Assembly: GCF_900109665.1 (NCBI RefSeq) | Contig: NZ_FOAO01000001.1 | Location: forward strand, 317,098-381,097 | Length of the DNA stretch: 64,000 nt | DNA from: Blastococcus sp. DSM 46786 | GTDB lineage: Bacteria; Actinomycetota; Actinomycetes; Mycobacteriales; Geodermatophilaceae | Reading direction: 5' to 3' | Shown here: positions 52,620 through 62,837 of the stretch, piece by piece | Layout: the number at the start of each line of letters is the position of its first letter | How positions within the stretch are numbered: the first letter of the stretch is position 1 | Notes under the pieces: generated by a model | What the model was told of the DNA's origin: nothing | The model's input: only the letters and a program-made list of their open reading frames with translations | Database searches by the model: none | Translations under genes and position numbers: made by a program

Positions 52620-53224
52620 CGGGCGTCCGTGCCCTCGGCGTCGGCATCCGCGGCGGGCGCCTCGGCGGCGACCTCGTCCGGGGAGTCGGCGCTGTCCACG
52701 GAGCCGGCGCTGTCGGCGGACTCCGGGCTGTCGACGGAGTCGGCGGAGTCGGCCGGCTCGACCGCGTCGGCGGTGACCTCGCCGGCGGCCGCGGCCGCAC
52801 CGGCGCCGGTGGCGAACTGGGTGCCACGGGCACGCTCGGCCTCGCCGACGGCCTGCTGCCCCACGGTCAGGGCCTCGACCAGCTCGATGACCGCCATGGG
52901 GGCGTTGTCGCCCTTGCGCGGGCCGACCTTGGTGATACGGGTGTAGCCGCCCGGGCGGTTCTCGTAGCGAGGACCGATCTCGGCGAACAGGGTGTGGACG
53001 ACGTCCTTGTCACGGATGGTCGTCATCACCTGACGACGGGCGTGCAGGTCACCGCGCTTCGCGAAGGTCACCAGCTTCTCGGCCAGCGGACGGAGCCGCT
53101 TGGCCTTCGCCTCGGTGGTGGTGATCCGCCCGTGCTCGAACAGCGAGGTGGCCAGGTTCGCCAGCATCAGCCGCTCGTGCGCGGGGGACCCGCCGAGACG
53201 GGGGCCCTTGGTGGGGGTGGGCAT
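52616..53224 (-). CDS. rplQ: 50S ribosomal protein L17 with acidic C-terminal extension
   Basis: A 202-residue bL17. The first 120 residues are the normal protein ([74 protein letters not shown]). About 80 more residues follow, an acidic Ser-Ala-Asp repeat tail ([19 protein letters not shown]), probably disordered on the ribosome surface near the tunnel side. ATG 53222-53224. Confidence 0.95.
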   Translation of the reverse strand: MPTPTKGPRLGGSPAHERLMLANLATSLFEHGRITTTEAKAKRLRPLAEKLVTFAKRGDLHARRQVMTTIRDKDVVHTLFAEIGPRYENRPGGYTRITKVGPRKGDNAPMAVIELVEALTVGQQAVGEAERARGTQFATGAGAAAAAGEVTADAVEPADSADSVDSPESADSAGSVDSADSPDEVAAEAPAADADAEGTDAR

Positions 53225-53353
53225 GTCGGTCCTTCCTCAGGCGGCCGGGCGCTCGGTGCCGGCTGCATCCGTGGTGCAAAGCGTCTGTGGTGCTCGTCCA
53301 GTGTTGCGTGTCGAACGGCTGCGCCGGACGGCGGGTCGCCCCGCCGCCCGGCT

Positions 53354-53407
53354 GGCCCCGTCCCGGGGCCCACCCTGAACTCGCGAAGGGTGGGGAGGAC
53401 GGGATCC
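53354..53407 (-). terminator. Family 1 post-stop hairpin after rpoA (copy d)
   Basis: Plus-strand arms GGCCCCGTCCC (53354-53364) and GGACGGGATCC (53397-53407); the inner stem CCCACCCT / AGGGTGGG is perfect. It begins 2 nt after the rpoA stop. The rest of the rpoA-rplQ gap (53225-53353) shows no other element. Confidence 0.7.
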
Positions 53408-53409
53408 TC

Positions 53410-54486
53410 TTAGAGCTGCTCGGTCTCCTGGTAGGAGCCGTCGTCGTACTGCGCCTGGTCGTAACCCGCGGCGTACTCGCCGGTGCCCTGGTAGGCGTCG
53501 GTCTCGTACCCCTCGTCGTAGCTCTCGATCGAGGTGGGGATGAACCCGGGCGGGCTGTCCTTGAGCGCCAGGCCCATGGCGGCCAGCTTCATCTTGACCT
53601 CGTCGATCGACTTGGCCCCGAAGTTGCGGATGTCGAGAAGGTCGGCCTCGGAACGGGTGACGAGCTCGCCGACCGTGTGCACACCCTCGCGCTTGAGGCA
53701 GTTGTAGGACCGGACGGTGAGGTCCATGTCCTCGATCGGCATCGAGAAGTTCGCGATGTCGGCGGCCTCGGCCGGGCTGGGCCCGACCTCGATGCCCTCG
53801 GCGTCGATGTTCAACTCGCGCAGCAGGCCGAACAGCTCCACCAGCGTCGACCCGGCCGACGCGATGGCATCGCGCGGAGCGATGGAGGGCTTGGTCTCGA
53901 CGTCGACCACGAGGCGGTCGAAGTCGGTGCGCTGCTCGACACGGGTCGCTTCGACGGCGTAGGTGACCTTGAGGACCGGCGAGTAGATCGAGTCGACGGG
54001 GATGCGGCCGATCTCCTGGCCGGGCTGCTTGTTCTGCGGGGCCGGCACGTAGCCACGACCGCGCTCGACGACGAGCTCGATCTCCAGGCGGCCCTTGCCG
54101 TTCAAGGTGGCGATGTGGAGGTCGGGGTTGTGCACCTCGACGCCGGCCGGCGGCGCGATGTCCGCGGCGGTCACCTCACCCGGGCCCTGCTTGCGCAGGT
54201 ACATCGTCACCGGCTCGTCGGAGTCGGAGCTGACGACCAGGCTCTTGAGGTTCAGGATGATCTCGGTGACGTCCTCCTTGACGCCCGGCACGGTGGTGAA
54301 CTCGTGCAGGGTGCCCTCGATGCGGATGCTGGTGACAGCGGCACCGGGGATGGACGACAGCAGCGTGCGCCGCAGGGAGTTGCCGAGGGTGTACCCGAAA
54401 CCCGGCTCGAGCGGCTCGATGACGAACCGCGAGCGCTGCTCGGTGATGGTCTCCTCGGTCAGCGTGGGGCGCTGTGCGATGAGCAT
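53410..54486 (-). CDS. rpoA: DNA-directed RNA polymerase subunit alpha
   Basis: A 358-residue alpha subunit. The N-terminal domain has [37 protein letters not shown] (assembly), and the C-terminal domain [48 protein letters not shown] binds UP-elements and activators. The C-terminus is extended by about 35 residues rich in Tyr, Asp, Glu and Gln ([19 protein letters not shown]). ATG 54484-54486. Confidence 0.98.
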   Translation of the reverse strand: MLIAQRPTLTEETITEQRSRFVIEPLEPGFGYTLGNSLRRTLLSSIPGAAVTSIRIEGTLHEFTTVPGVKEDVTEIILNLKSLVVSSDSDEPVTMYLRKQGPGEVTAADIAPPAGVEVHNPDLHIATLNGKGRLEIELVVERGRGYVPAPQNKQPGQEIGRIPVDSIYSPVLKVTYAVEATRVEQRTDFDRLVVDVETKPSIAPRDAIASAGSTLVELFGLLRELNIDAEGIEVGPSPAEAADIANFSMPIEDMDLTVRSYNCLKREGVHTVGELVTRSEADLLDIRNFGAKSIDEVKMKLAAMGLALKDSPPGFIPTSIESYDEGYETDAYQGTGEYAAGYDQAQYDDGSYQETEQL

Positions 54487-54584
54487 TGCGTTTCTCCTTC
54501 AGGTCCTCCGGCACCCGCCATATGACGCCGTGAGGTGGTGGTGCTGGCTCCGCGCGGGCATCTGTCCGCCCGACGGAGCCGTGA

Positions 54585-54621
54585 CCCCAGGTGCCGGGAT
54601 CGGGGATCCCGGCACCTGGGG
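54585..54621 (-). terminator. 16-bp hairpin between rpsD and rpoA
   Basis: Arms CCCCAGGTGCCGGGAT (54585-54600) and ATCCCGGCACCTGGGG (54606-54621), loop CGGGG; 8 nt after the rpsD stop. A second stem of GGCTCCG...CGGAGCC lies at about 54546-54580. Either could reduce read-through or protect the upstream 3' end. Confidence 0.7.
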
Positions 54622-54629
54622 ACGAACTG

Positions 54630-55256
54630 CTACTTGGAGTAGAGCTCCACGATCAGCTGCTCCTGGACCGGGGTGTCGATCACCTGACGGGCCGGGATGC
54701 TGTGGACGAGCACGCGCAGCTGGCTGCTGATGACCTCCAGCCACGGCGGCACGGGACGCTCGCCGGCACGGGCCTGCGCCACCTCGAACGGCATCATGGT
54801 GCGCGACTTCTCGGCGACCTCGACGATGTCGTTCTCGCTGACGCGGTAGGACGGGATGTCGACCTTGCGGCCGTTCACCCGGATGTGGCCGTGGCGCACC
54901 AGCTGGCGAGCCATGTCGCGGGACTCGGCGAAGCCGGCCCGGTAGACCACGTTGTCCAGCCGCGACTCGAGGATCTGCAGCAGGACCTCACCGGTCTTGC
55001 CGGTCTTGCGGTTGGCCTCTTCGTAGTAGCCGCGGAACTGCTTCTCGAGCACGCCGTAGATGCGGCGGGCCTTCTGCTTCTCGCGCAGCTGCAGCAGGTA
55101 CTCGCTGTCCTTGCTGCGACCCCGGCCGTGCTCGCCCGGCGGATACGGCCGGATCTCGATCGGGCACTTCGGGGACTCGCACTTGCTGCCCTTGAGGAAC
55201 AGCTTCATCTTCTCGCGCCGGCACAGGCGGCAGTCGGCTCCGGTGTAACGGGCCAC
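54630..55256 (-). CDS. rpsD: 30S ribosomal protein S4, zinc-binding form
   Basis: A 208-residue uS4. It has an N-terminal zinc ribbon, C9-x-x-C12 (DCRLCRRE) and C26-x-x-x-x-C31 (KCESPKC), the C+ type. Then comes [22 protein letters not shown] and the S4 RNA-binding domain [22 protein letters not shown]4 starts 30S assembly and represses its operon in several bacteria. ATG 55254-55256. Confidence 0.97.
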   Translation of the reverse strand: MARYTGADCRLCRREKMKLFLKGSKCESPKCPIEIRPYPPGEHGRGRSKDSEYLLQLREKQKARRIYGVLEKQFRGYYEEANRKTGKTGEVLLQILESRLDNVVYRAGFAESRDMARQLVRHGHIRVNGRKVDIPSYRVSENDIVEVAEKSRTMMPFEVAQARAGERPVPPWLEVISSQLRVLVHSIPARQVIDTPVQEQLIVELYSK

Positions 55257-55291
55257 GTCTATCTACCTCGTTCGATCTCGTCGGTGGCCGG

Positions 55292-55699
55292 TCAGACCCG
55301 GCGGCGCTTCTTGGGGCGGCAGCCGTTGTGCGGCTGCGGCGTCACGTCCTGGATCTGCCCGACCTCGAGGCCGGTGGCCTGCAGGGAGCGGATCGCGGTC
55401 TCGCGGCCGGAGCCGGGACCCTTCACGAAGACGTCGACCTTGCGCATGCCGTGCTCCTGCGCCTTGCGGGCGGCGTTCTCGGCGGCCATCTGCGCGGCGA
55501 ACGGCGTCGACTTGCGCGAGCCCTTGAAGCCGACGTGGCCGGCGGAGGCCCAGCTGATCACGTTCCCGGTCGGGTCGGTGATCGAGACGATCGTGTTGTT
55601 GAACGTGCTCTTGATGTGCGCAGCACCGTGAGCGACGTTCTTCTTCTCCTTGCGGCGGACCTTCTTGGCACCGGCCGCGGCGCGAGCCCTGGGAGGCAT
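55292..55699 (-). CDS. rpsK: 30S ribosomal protein S11
   Basis: A 135-residue uS11 with [47 protein letters not shown] and the C-terminal [20 protein letters not shown] 55697-55699. It is in the alpha operon between rpsM and rpsD. Confidence 0.98.
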   Translation of the reverse strand: MPPRARAAAGAKKVRRKEKKNVAHGAAHIKSTFNNTIVSITDPTGNVISWASAGHVGFKGSRKSTPFAAQMAAENAARKAQEHGMRKVDVFVKGPGSGRETAIRSLQATGLEVGQIQDVTPQPHNGCRPKKRRRV

Positions 55700-55777
55700 A
55701 TGTCTGTCGAATCCTTTGTCTTTCGTGGCCTGGATCCGGTGAGGCTGCGTACGGGCCGCAAGCCGAGCCGGGGGGCA

Positions 55778-55800
55778 CTCGGGGGGCGGAGCCCCCCGAG
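55778..55800 (-). terminator. Hairpin between rpsM and rpsK
   Basis: CTCGGGGGGC (55778-55787), loop GGA, GCCCCCCGAG (55791-55800): perfect 10-bp stem 3 nt after the rpsM stop codon. Confidence 0.65.
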
Positions 55801-55803
55801 CGT

Positions 55804-56184
55804 CTACTTCTTGCCGGCCTTCTTCTTGCCGGCGATGGTCTTGCGCGGGCCCTTGCTCGAGCGCGCGTTGGTACGGGTGCGCTGACCGTGCACCGGGAGG
55901 CCACGGCGGTGCCGCAGGCCCTGGTAGCAACCGATCTCCACCTTGCGACGGATGTCGGCGGCCACCTCGCGGCGCAGGTCACCCTCGACGCGGAAGTGCT
56001 CGTCGATGTAGTCGCGCAGCTTCAGCAGGTCCTCGTCGCTGAGGTCCTTGGCACGCAGGTCGGGGTTGACGCCCGTCGCGGCCAAGGTCTCCTTGGCGTG
56101 GTGCTTGCCGATGCCATAGATGTAGGTGAGCGCGATCTCCATCCGCTTCTCGCGGGGCAGGTCGACGCCAGCCAGTCGTGCCAT
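55804..56184 (-). CDS. rpsM: 30S ribosomal protein S13
   Basis: A 126-residue uS13: [29 protein letters not shown], then [38 protein letters not shown]. It contacts the top of the 30S head and the P-site tRNA. ATG 56182-56184, 14 nt after rpmJ. Confidence 0.98.
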   Translation of the reverse strand: MARLAGVDLPREKRMEIALTYIYGIGKHHAKETLAATGVNPDLRAKDLSDEDLLKLRDYIDEHFRVEGDLRREVAADIRRKVEIGCYQGLRHRRGLPVHGQRTRTNARSSKGPRKTIAGKKKAGKK

Positions 56185-56198
56185 GTTCTGGTACTCCC

Positions 56199-56312
56199 TC
56201 AGCCCTGGCGCTGCTTGTGCCGGGCGTTGTCGCAGATGACCATGACCCGGCCGTGCCGGCGGATCACCTTGCACTTGTCGCAGATCTTCTTCACCGACGG
56301 CTGGACCTTCAC
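56199..56312 (-). CDS. rpmJ: 50S ribosomal protein L36
   Basis: A 37-residue bL36, too short for most ORF filters: it starts [20 protein letters not shown] and ends [12 protein letters not shown]. The zinc ligands C11, C14, C27 and H32 are present (C+ type). GTG 56310-56312. It lies between infA and rpsM, the standard order. Confidence 0.96.
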   Translation of the reverse strand: MKVQPSVKKICDKCKVIRRHGRVMVICDNARHKQRQG

Positions 56313-56348
56313 CGGTGCCGCCCCTCATTCCTCGAAATCGATGTGCCG

Positions 56349-56372
56349 GGACCCCGCAGGACGTGCGGGTCC
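56349..56372 (-). terminator. Hairpin between infA and rpmJ
   Basis: GGACCCCGCA (56349-56358), loop GGACG, TGCGGGTCC (56364-56372); one unpaired base. 8 nt after the infA stop codon. Confidence 0.5.
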
Positions 56373-56379
56373 GCGACGG

Positions 56380-56601
56380 TCACTTGTAGCGGTAGACGAT
56401 GCGACCGCGGGTCAGGTCGTAGGGCGAGAGCTCCACGACCACGCGGTCCTCGGGCAGGATGCGGATGTAGTGCTGACGCATCTTGCCGCTGATGTGGGCG
56501 AGCACCCGGTGCCCGTTCTGCAGCTCGACCCGGAACATCGCGTTGGGCAGCGGCTCGACGACGCGACCCTCGACCTCGATGGCCCCGTCCTTCTTCGCCA
56601 T
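56380..56601 (-). CDS. infA: Translation initiation factor IF-1
   Basis: A 73-residue OB-fold protein, [26 protein letters not shown] and then [35 protein letters not shown]. It binds the 30S A site during initiation. ATG 56599-56601. It has its own promoter about 170 nt upstream and so begins the infA-rpmJ-rpsM-rpsK-rpsD-rpoA-rplQ transcript. Confidence 0.98.
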   Translation of the reverse strand: MAKKDGAIEVEGRVVEPLPNAMFRVELQNGHRVLAHISGKMRQHYIRILPEDRVVVELSPYDLTRGRIVYRYK

Positions 56602-56772
56602 GCCCTACACGCACTCCTTGACTCGGTGGTACTGGATCCTCGTGCGCCCGCGCCGGTACCCGGCTGGACGCGCTCGGAGATTGCAGATCGGGTGGTGCTG
56701 ACGCTCTCGCAGAGGGCGCTCCGGGTCATGCGGCCACAGCACGACCATGGAACGGCGCTAGCGCCACAGAAG

Positions 56773-56802
56773 ATCGTACCCCGGTGTCCCACGAGTCACC
56801 AA
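56773..56802 (-). promoter_or_regulatory. Promoter upstream of infA
   Basis: -35 TTGGTG (56797-56802), 18-nt spacer, -10 TACGAT (56773-56778) on the minus strand. It lies in the 576-base gap between map and infA; the long leader (about 165 nt) has no recognised element. Confidence 0.6.
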
Positions 56803-56920
56803 CCCGCCCCGGGAGTGACGGCCCGCACCCCGGGGTGGCGAGCCGGAACGGCCGCGGTGACGTGCTGGATCGGCCCCGATGACGTGCTGGAACTCCCCCG
56901 TCGCAGGGGTCCGGCGGGAG

Positions 56921-57145
56921 CAGGTGACGTGCTGGAACGGCCCTCGTTCAGGGTCCCGCCGCGAGCAGGTGACGCACTGGAACGGCCCTCGTTCAGGGTC
57001 CCGCCGCGAGCAGGTGACGCACTGGAACGGCCCTCGTTCAGGGTCCCGCCGCGAGCAGGTGACGCACTGGAACGGCCCTCGTTCAGGGTCCCGCCGCGAG
57101 CAGGTGACGCACTGGAACGGCCCTCGTTCAGGGTCCCGCCGCGAG
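56921..57145. repeat. 45-bp minisatellite, five copies
   Basis: Units at 56921, 56966, 57011, 57056 and 57101. Each reads CAGGTGACGCACTGGAACGG + CCCTCGTTCAGGGTCCCGCC + GCGAG; copies 2-5 are identical and copy 1 differs only in GTGC for GCAC. Degenerate copies precede it (56858-56920). The last unit joins the family 1 hairpin of map. The open frames through it are just 15-residue repeats and are not taken as genes. Confidence 0.92.
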
Positions 57146-57175
57146 CGGAGCGAGTGGTGGGGAGAACGAGGCTCC
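57119..57175 (-). terminator. Family 1 post-stop hairpin after map (copy e)
   Basis: Plus-strand arms GGCCCTCGTTC (57119-57129) and GAACGAGGCTCC (57164-57175). The stem bases differ from the other copies (TCGTTC for CCGTCC) yet still pair. It begins 2 nt after the map stop; the left arm lies inside the last minisatellite unit. Confidence 0.68.
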
Positions 57176-57177
57176 TT

Positions 57178-57981
57178 CTAGGTGCGCGGCGTGATGCCGA
57201 ACGGGGCGAGGCCGGCGACGCCACCGTCCTCGGCGGTGAGGACCCACGGGCCCTCCGGCGTGATCGCCACCGTGTGCTCGAAGTGCGCGGCGCGCGACCC
57301 GTCCTTGGTGACGACGGTCCAGCCGTCCTCGAGCTCGACCGTCGCCGGGTCCCCCACCGTCACCATGGGCTCGATCGCCAGCGCCAACCCGGGGACGAGC
57401 TTGGGCCCGCGGCCGGGACGCCCGTAGTTCAGCACGTGCGGGTCCTGGTGCATCTCGGTGCCGATGCCGTGGCCGCCGTAGTTGTCGACGATGCCGTACG
57501 GGTGCTGCTCGCGGCGGATCTCCTGCTCCACGGCAGAGCTGATGTCGGTGAGCCGCCCCCCCGCGACCGCCCGGGCGAGACCGGCCCACATCGAGCGCTC
57601 GGTGACGGCCATGAGTGCGGCATCCTCGGCCGAGGGCTCGCCGACGGTCATCGTCACGGCCGAATCGCCGTGCCACCCGTCCAGGATGGCGCCGCAGTCG
57701 ACCGAGATGTTGTCACCGGTCGCCAGCGTCCGGTCCTTGCGCGGGATGCCGTGCACGATCTCGTCGTTGATCGACGCGCAGATGCTGCCCGTGAACCCGT
57801 GGTACCCGAGGAACGAGGGCACCGCCCCCGCGCTGCGGATGTGGTCCTCGGCGATCGCGTCGAGCTCGCCGGTGGTCACCCCCGGCCGGATGGCGGCGCG
57901 GACCGCCGCGATCGCCCCCGCGACGACCAGCCCGGCCCCCCGCATCAGCTCGATCTCGTGCGGCGTCTTGATCTGGATCAT
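57178..57981 (-). CDS. map: Type I methionine aminopeptidase
   Basis: A 267-residue metalloprotease that removes the initiator Met. Metal ligands are in SVDCGAILDGWHGDSA (two Asp), GGHGIGTEMHQDP (His), ALAIEPMVT (Glu) and the last Glu in AAHFEHTVAI. ATG 57979-57981 has GGAGTGG in front; the longer frame would add 18 unlikely residues. No N-terminal zinc-finger extension is present. adk lies 91 bases upstream. Confidence 0.96.
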   Translation of the reverse strand: MIQIKTPHEIELMRGAGLVVAGAIAAVRAAIRPGVTTGELDAIAEDHIRSAGAVPSFLGYHGFTGSICASINDEIVHGIPRKDRTLATGDNISVDCGAILDGWHGDSAVTMTVGEPSAEDAALMAVTERSMWAGLARAVAGGRLTDISSAVEQEIRREQHPYGIVDNYGGHGIGTEMHQDPHVLNYGRPGRGPKLVPGLALAIEPMVTVGDPATVELEDGWTVVTKDGSRAAHFEHTVAITPEGPWVLTAEDGGVAGLAPFGITPRT

Positions 57982-58072
57982 GCGTCCACTCCACTTCGCG
58001 AGCAACGGAAGGCGGCCGAGGATTCCTGCCGTCATCTGCCGCGTCGCCTCTCCACCGCGCCCGGCCGCCGGA

Positions 58073-58687
58073 TCAGACGGCGGCCGGCTGACCGGCCTCG
58101 CCGTCGCCGTGGACGCCCAGGGCGCGCATCGCGCGCGAGGTGACCTCCTCGACGGAGCCGATCGCGTCGATCGGCGCGAGCAGTCCCTCGCCCTCGTAGA
58201 AGCCGGACAGCGGTGCGGTCTGTTCCCGGTACACCTTCAGCCGGTGCCGGACGGTCTCGGGTTTGTCGTCGTCCCGCTGGACCATCTGGCCGTCGACGAG
58301 CATCCGCCGGCCGGAGAGGCGGCGGACCAGCTCGTCCTCGTCGACGACCAGCTCGAGGACCCGGTCCAGCCCGTGCCCCAGGTCCTGGAGGGAGGACCGC
58401 AGCTGCTCGGCCTGCGCGATGGTGCGGGGAAAGCCGTCGAGCAGGAAGCCACCCGTGGCGTCGGCCTCTGCCAGCCGACCCTTGACCATGGCCACCGTGA
58501 TCTCGTCGGGGACGAGGTCGCCGGCGTCCATGTAGACCTTGGCCTTGCGGCCCAGCTCCGTCTGCCCGCTCACGTTCGCCCGGAAGATGTCACCCGTCGA
58601 GATCGCGGGGACCCCGAGCTTGCCGGCGATGATTTGCGCCTGGGTGCCCTTGCCCGCTCCGGGCGGCCCCAGGAGGACGACGCGCAC
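58073..58687 (-). CDS. adk: Adenylate kinase
   Basis: A 204-residue kinase balancing ATP, ADP and AMP. The P-loop GPPGAGKGT is at 7-15; [10 protein letters not shown] (AMP-binding), [15 protein letters not shown] and a short LID ([26 protein letters not shown]) without zinc Cys follow. GTG 58685-58687 overlaps the secY stop codon by 1 nt. Confidence 0.96.
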   Translation of the reverse strand: MRVVLLGPPGAGKGTQAQIIAGKLGVPAISTGDIFRANVSGQTELGRKAKVYMDAGDLVPDEITVAMVKGRLAEADATGGFLLDGFPRTIAQAEQLRSSLQDLGHGLDRVLELVVDEDELVRRLSGRRMLVDGQMVQRDDDKPETVRHRLKVYREQTAPLSGFYEGEGLLAPIDAIGSVEEVTSRAMRALGVHGDGEAGQPAAV

Positions 58688-59997
58688 TACTTCAGGAACC
58701 CTTCGTAGTTCCGCTGGTTCAGTTGCGTCTCGATCTGCTTCACCGTCTCCAACCCCACTCCGACCATGATCAACACGGCGACGCCGCCGAACGGGAAGTT
58801 CTGGTTCTGCCCCTCCTGCGTGACGGCCAGGAAGAAGTTGGGCAGGACGGCGACCACACCCAGGTAGATCGACCCGGGCAGGGTGATCCGGGACAGCACG
58901 TACTGCAGGTATTCGGCGGTGGGCCGGCCGGGGCGGATGCCCGGGATGAAGCCGCCGTAGCGCTTCATGTCGTCGGCCCGCTCCTCCGGGTTGAACGTGA
59001 TCGACACGTAGAAGTACGTGAAGAAGACGATCAGGCCGAAGAAGACCGCGATGTGGACCGGGCTGCTCTGGTCGATGATGTACGTCTCGAAGAACTGGCG
59101 GACGCCACCGGTCTCGGTGCCCTGGAGCTGCACGATCAACTGCGGCAGGTACAGCAGCGACGAGGCGAAGATGACCGGGATGACGCCGGCCTGGTTCACC
59201 TTCAGCGGGAGGTAGGTCGAGGTCCCGCCGTACATGCGGCGCCCGACCATCCGCTTGGCGTACTGGACCGGGATGCGCCGCTGGGCCTGCTCGACGTAGA
59301 CGACCGTGCCGATGATGACGACCGCGAAGGCGCAGACGACGGCGAAGACGATGCCGCCGCGGGTCTGCAGGATCGAGCCACCCTCGGCCGGGATGCGCGC
59401 CGCGATCGAGGTGAAGATCAGCACGGACATGCCGTTGCCGATCCCCTTCTCGGTGAGCAGCTCGCCGAGCCACATGATCAGCGCGGTACCGGCGGTCAGC
59501 GCGATGACCAGGACCACCGTCGTCCAGACGGAATCCGAGGGGATGATCTCCTCGGAGCAGTTCGGGAACAGCTGTCCGCTGCGTGCCAGCGCGATGATGC
59601 CGGTGCTCTGCAGCACGGCCAGCGCGATGGTGAGGTACCGGGTGTACTGGGTCAGCTTCGCCTGACCCGACTGCCCTTCCTTCTTCAGCTGCTCAAAGCG
59701 CGGGATCACCACCACCAGCAGCTGCACGATGATGCTCGCCGTGATGTACGGCATGATCCCCAGCGCGAACACCGAGAGCCGCAGCAGCGCCCCGCCGGAG
59801 AACAGGTTCACCAGCGAGTAGAGGTCGCGCTGGTCCGAGGCCTGCGCCTGCTCCAGGCAGCTGTTGATCGCCTCCACCGAGACACCGGGCCCGGGGACCG
59901 CGGCCCCCAGCCGGTAGACGGCGATGATCGCCAGGGAGAACAGCAGCTTGCGCCGGAGGTCTGGCGTCCGGAACGCCGCGGCGAACGCCTGCAGCAC
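58687..59997 (-). CDS. secY: Protein translocase subunit SecY
   Basis: A 436-residue channel protein with ten membrane helices. Typical segments: [96 protein letters not shown] and [22 protein letters not shown] 59995-59997 with GGGAGGG in front. It is followed by adk and map. Confidence 0.97.
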   Translation of the reverse strand: MLQAFAAAFRTPDLRRKLLFSLAIIAVYRLGAAVPGPGVSVEAINSCLEQAQASDQRDLYSLVNLFSGGALLRLSVFALGIMPYITASIIVQLLVVVIPRFEQLKKEGQSGQAKLTQYTRYLTIALAVLQSTGIIALARSGQLFPNCSEEIIPSDSVWTTVVLVIALTAGTALIMWLGELLTEKGIGNGMSVLIFTSIAARIPAEGGSILQTRGGIVFAVVCAFAVVIIGTVVYVEQAQRRIPVQYAKRMVGRRMYGGTSTYLPLKVNQAGVIPVIFASSLLYLPQLIVQLQGTETGGVRQFFETYIIDQSSPVHIAVFFGLIVFFTYFYVSITFNPEERADDMKRYGGFIPGIRPGRPTAEYLQYVLSRITLPGSIYLGVVAVLPNFFLAVTQEGQNQNFPFGGVAVLIMVGVGLETVKQIETQLNQRNYEGFLK

Positions 59998-60064
59998 GTG
60001 CCCTCCCCTTGTCGGTCGAGTCAGGTTAGCAATCGGCCCGCCCCGCACTGGTGCGAGGCGGCAA

Positions 60065-60141
60065 AAGGACCCCCGTGCCCCTCACCGCTCGCGTGCTCGC
60101 GGCGGCCCCGGCGAGGGGACCTGAGGGGCAGGGGGGTCCTT
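60065..60141 (-). terminator. Long family 1-like hairpin between rplO and secY (copy f)
   Basis: AAGGACCCCCGTGCCCCTCA (60065-60084) pairs with TGAGGGGCAGGGGGGTCCTT (60122-60141) with a single mismatch; 20-bp arms. It begins 6 nt after the rplO stop codon and splits the spc operon from secY-adk-map. Confidence 0.72.
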
Positions 60142-60147
60142 CTGCTG

Positions 60148-60591
60148 TCAGATGCGGGTGGTGCTGCCTCCGGCCGCGGCGATCTTCTCGGCCGCGGAGG
60201 CGGAGAAGGCGTTCGCGTGCACGTCGACCTTGACCCCGCCGAGGTCGCCCGTGCCGAGCACCTTGACCGGCTGGCCGCGGCGCACGGCGCCGGCCTCGGC
60301 CAGCGTGTCCGGGTTGACCGGACCGCCCTGCGGGAACAGGGCCGCGATCCGGTCGAGGTTGACGACCTGGAAGACGACCTTGTTGTTGTTCTTGAAGCCC
60401 GAGAGCTTGGGCAGCCGCATGTTCAGCGGGGTCTGCCCGCCCTCGAAGCGCGGGGAGACGGTGCCCCGCGCGCCGGTGCCCTTGGTACCGCGCCCGGCCG
60501 TCTTGCCCTTGGAACCCTCACCACGACCCACGCGGGTCTTCTTGGTGTGGGCGCCGGGGGCCGGCCGCAGGTGGTGGACCTTCAGTGTCAT
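60148..60591 (-). CDS. rplO: 50S ribosomal protein L15
   Basis: A 147-residue uL15: [56 protein letters not shown] and [24 protein letters not shown] 60589-60591. It follows rpmD by 13 nt. Confidence 0.98.
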   Translation of the reverse strand: MTLKVHHLRPAPGAHTKKTRVGRGEGSKGKTAGRGTKGTGARGTVSPRFEGGQTPLNMRLPKLSGFKNNNKVVFQVVNLDRIAALFPQGGPVNPDTLAEAGAVRRGQPVKVLGTGDLGGVKVDVHANAFSASAAEKIAAAGGSTTRI

Positions 60592-60604
60592 AGCGAGTCT
60601 TTCC

Positions 60605-60784
60605 TCAGACTTCTTCGACGGTGACCAGGTGCGGCACCGTCGCGACCATCCCGCGGATCTCGGGACGGTCCTCCTGGACGACCGAGTCGTTGATCCGCTT
60701 CAGCCCGAGCGAACGCAGCGTCTGGCGCTGGTTCGGCTTGGTGCCGATGGCCGACTTGATCTGGGTCACCTTGATCTGCGCCAC
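60605..60784 (-). CDS. rpmD: 50S ribosomal protein L30
   Basis: A 59-residue uL30 ([53 protein letters not shown]). GTG 60782-60784, 1 nt after the rpsE stop codon. Confidence 0.97.
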   Translation of the reverse strand: MAQIKVTQIKSAIGTKPNQRQTLRSLGLKRINDSVVQEDRPEIRGMVATVPHLVTVEEV

Positions 60785-60785
60785 G

Positions 60786-61400
60786 TCACACCCCCTGGCC
60801 CGCACGCGCACGCAGCATGGCGGCCGGGGCCACGTCCTCGAGGGGCAGCCCGCGGCGGGCCGCGATCTCCTCGGGGCGGACGAGGTCCTTCAGCGCCTGC
60901 ATGGTGGCGTGCACGATGTTGATCGGGTTCGACGAACCGAGGCTCTTGGAGAGCACGTCGTGGATCCCGGCGCACTCGAGGACGGCACGCACCGGGCCAC
61001 CGGCGATGACACCGGTACCGGGGCTGGCCGGCTTCAGCAGCACCACGCCGGCCGCCGCCTCACCCTGCACGGGGTGCGGGATGGTGCTGGCGATGCGGGG
61101 CACCTTGTAGAAGTGCTTCTTGGCCTCCTCGACGCCCTTGGCGATCGCCGCGGGCACCTCCTTGGCCTTGCCGTAGCCGACGCCCACGGTGCCGTCACCG
61201 TCGCCCACGATCACCAAGGCGGTGAAGCTGAAGCGCCGACCACCCTTGACGACCTTGGACACGCGGTTGATGGCCACCACGCGCTCGATGTAGTTGCTCT
61301 TCTCGGCGGGCGCGCCTCCGGGGCCCCGCCCGCCGTCACGACGGTCCCGGCGGTCGTTGCCGCCGCCGGCGCCGCCGCCGCGTCGCTGTGGTCCTGGCAT
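60786..61400 (-). CDS. rpsE: 30S ribosomal protein S5
   Basis: A 204-residue uS5. A Gly/Arg-rich disordered N-terminus of about 33 residues precedes the double-stranded-RNA-binding domain ([36 protein letters not shown]) and the C-terminal domain [35 protein letters not shown] 61398-61400. Confidence 0.98.
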   Translation of the reverse strand: MPGPQRRGGGAGGGNDRRDRRDGGRGPGGAPAEKSNYIERVVAINRVSKVVKGGRRFSFTALVIVGDGDGTVGVGYGKAKEVPAAIAKGVEEAKKHFYKVPRIASTIPHPVQGEAAAGVVLLKPASPGTGVIAGGPVRAVLECAGIHDVLSKSLGSSNPINIVHATMQALKDLVRPEEIAARRGLPLEDVAPAAMLRARAGQGV

Positions 61401-61449
61401 CAGACGTCCCTCTCGATCTGCTCGCTCGTGCTGGTGGGGTAGGTGGTCA

Positions 61450-61872
61450 TCAGAAGTCCAGCCCACCCTCGCGGGCACCGTCGGCCAGGGCGGCGATGCG
61501 CCCGGCGTAGCGGTTGCCCCCGCGGTCGAAGACGACCGCCGTGATGCCGGCGGCCTTCGCGCGCTCGGCCACCAGGGCACCCACCTGACGGGCCAGGGCG
61601 GACTTGTCGCCCTCGGCGCCGCGCAGGCCGGCGTCCATGGTGGAGGCGCTCACCACGGTGCGACCGACGGTGTCGTCGACGATCTGCACGTGGATGTGGC
61701 GCGAGCTGCGCTTGACCACCAGACGCGGGCGCTCCGGCGTGCCGGAGACCCGCTTGCGCAGCCGGTTGTGCCGACGCAGCCGCGAGGTGCGGCGCGCCGT
61801 GCTGATGTCGGTGCCGACGGGCTTGCGGCCGCCGGCGGTCTTCCCGTTCTTGGGAGCAGTTGCCTGAGCCAT
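61450..61872 (-). CDS. rplR: 50S ribosomal protein L18
   Basis: A 140-residue uL18 that binds 5S r[54 protein letters not shown], and [31 protein letters not shown] 61870-61872 overlaps the rplF stop (TGATG); GTG one codon upstream is possible. Confidence 0.98.
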   Translation of the reverse strand: MAQATAPKNGKTAGGRKPVGTDISTARRTSRLRRHNRLRKRVSGTPERPRLVVKRSSRHIHVQIVDDTVGRTVVSASTMDAGLRGAEGDKSALARQVGALVAERAKAAGITAVVFDRGGNRYAGRIAALADGAREGGLDF

Positions 61873-62411
61873 CACTTACCCGTCTTCCCGACCTTGCGCT
61901 TGACGACCTCGCCCTGGTACCGCACACCCTTGCCCTTGTACGGGTCGGGCCTGCGGATCTTGCGGATCTTGGCCGCCACCTCACCGACCAGCTGCTTGTC
62001 GATGCCGCTGACCCGCAGACGGGTCGGGGACTCGACCGCGAACGTGATGCCCTCCGGGGCCTTCACCGGCACGGGGTGGCTGAAGCCCAGGGCGAACTCG
62101 AGGTCCGAGCCGCGAGCCTGGACGCGGTAACCGACACCGACGATCTCGAGGGTCTTGGTGTAGCCCTCGGTGACGCCGGTGATCATGTTGGCGATCAGAG
62201 TCCGCGAGAGCCCGTGCAGGGCGCGGTTCTGCCGCTCGTCGTTGGGGCGCTGCACCCGCAGCGTGCCGTCCTCGTCGCGCTCGACGGTGATCGGCGCGGC
62301 GACCGTGTGGCTGAGCGCGCCCTTGGGTCCCTTCACGCTGACCGTCTGACCGTCGATGGCGACGTCCACACCACCGGGCACGGCGATCGGGAGTCGTCCG
62401 ATCCGTGACAT
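61872..62411 (-). CDS. rplF: 50S ribosomal protein L6
   Basis: A 179-residue uL6: [50 protein letters not shown], and [30 protein letters not shown] 62409-62411, 15 nt after rpsH. Confidence 0.98.
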   Translation of the reverse strand: MSRIGRLPIAVPGGVDVAIDGQTVSVKGPKGALSHTVAAPITVERDEDGTLRVQRPNDERQNRALHGLSRTLIANMITGVTEGYTKTLEIVGVGYRVQARGSDLEFALGFSHPVPVKAPEGITFAVESPTRLRVSGIDKQLVGEVAAKIRKIRRPDPYKGKGVRYQGEVVKRKVGKTGK

Positions 62412-62426
62412 CTTCGCTCGCTCCTC

Positions 62427-62837
62427 TTACCAGACGTAGGCGAGGACTTCCCCACCCACGCCCTTCTTGTTCGCCTGCTTGTCGGTCAGCAGCCCGGTCG
62501 AGGTCGAGATGATCGCCACGCCGAGCCCGCCGAGCACCTTGGGCAGTGCGGTGGACTTCGCGTACACCCGCAGACCGGGCTTGGAGACCCGGCGGACCCC
62601 GGCGATGCTCCGCTCGCGGTTGGGGCCGTACTTCAGGTCGACGACCAGCTGCTTGAAGGGGTTGCCGTCCTTGTCGACGTCGTCCACGCGCCAGCCGGCG
62701 ATGTAACCCTCCTGCTGGAGGATCTCGGCGATGTGCGTCTTCAGCTTCGACGACGGCATGACCGCGGAGTCGTGGTACGCCTGGTTGGCGTTGCGCAGAC
62801 GCGTCAGCATGTCTGCGATCGGGTCGGTCATCGTCAT
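62427..62837 (-). CDS. rpsH: 30S ribosomal protein S8
   Basis: A 136-residue uS8: [61 protein letters not shown] and [14 protein letters not shown] 62835-62837 is used; ATG 62829-62831 two codons later is possible. The 209 bases to rpsZ hold the family 1 copy g and otherwise nothing recognised. Confidence 0.98.
   Translation of the reverse strand: MTMTDPIADMLTRLRNANQAYHDSAVMPSSKLKTHIAEILQQEGYIAGWRVDDVDKDGNPFKQLVVDLKYGPNRERSIAGVRRVSKPGLRVYAKSTALPKVLGGLGVAIISTSTGLLTDKQANKKGVGGEVLAYVW

Noticed and set aside
56858-57177. CRISPR-like array
   Set aside because: The 45-bp units are directly joined with no variable spacers, and no cas genes are near; it is a minisatellite.
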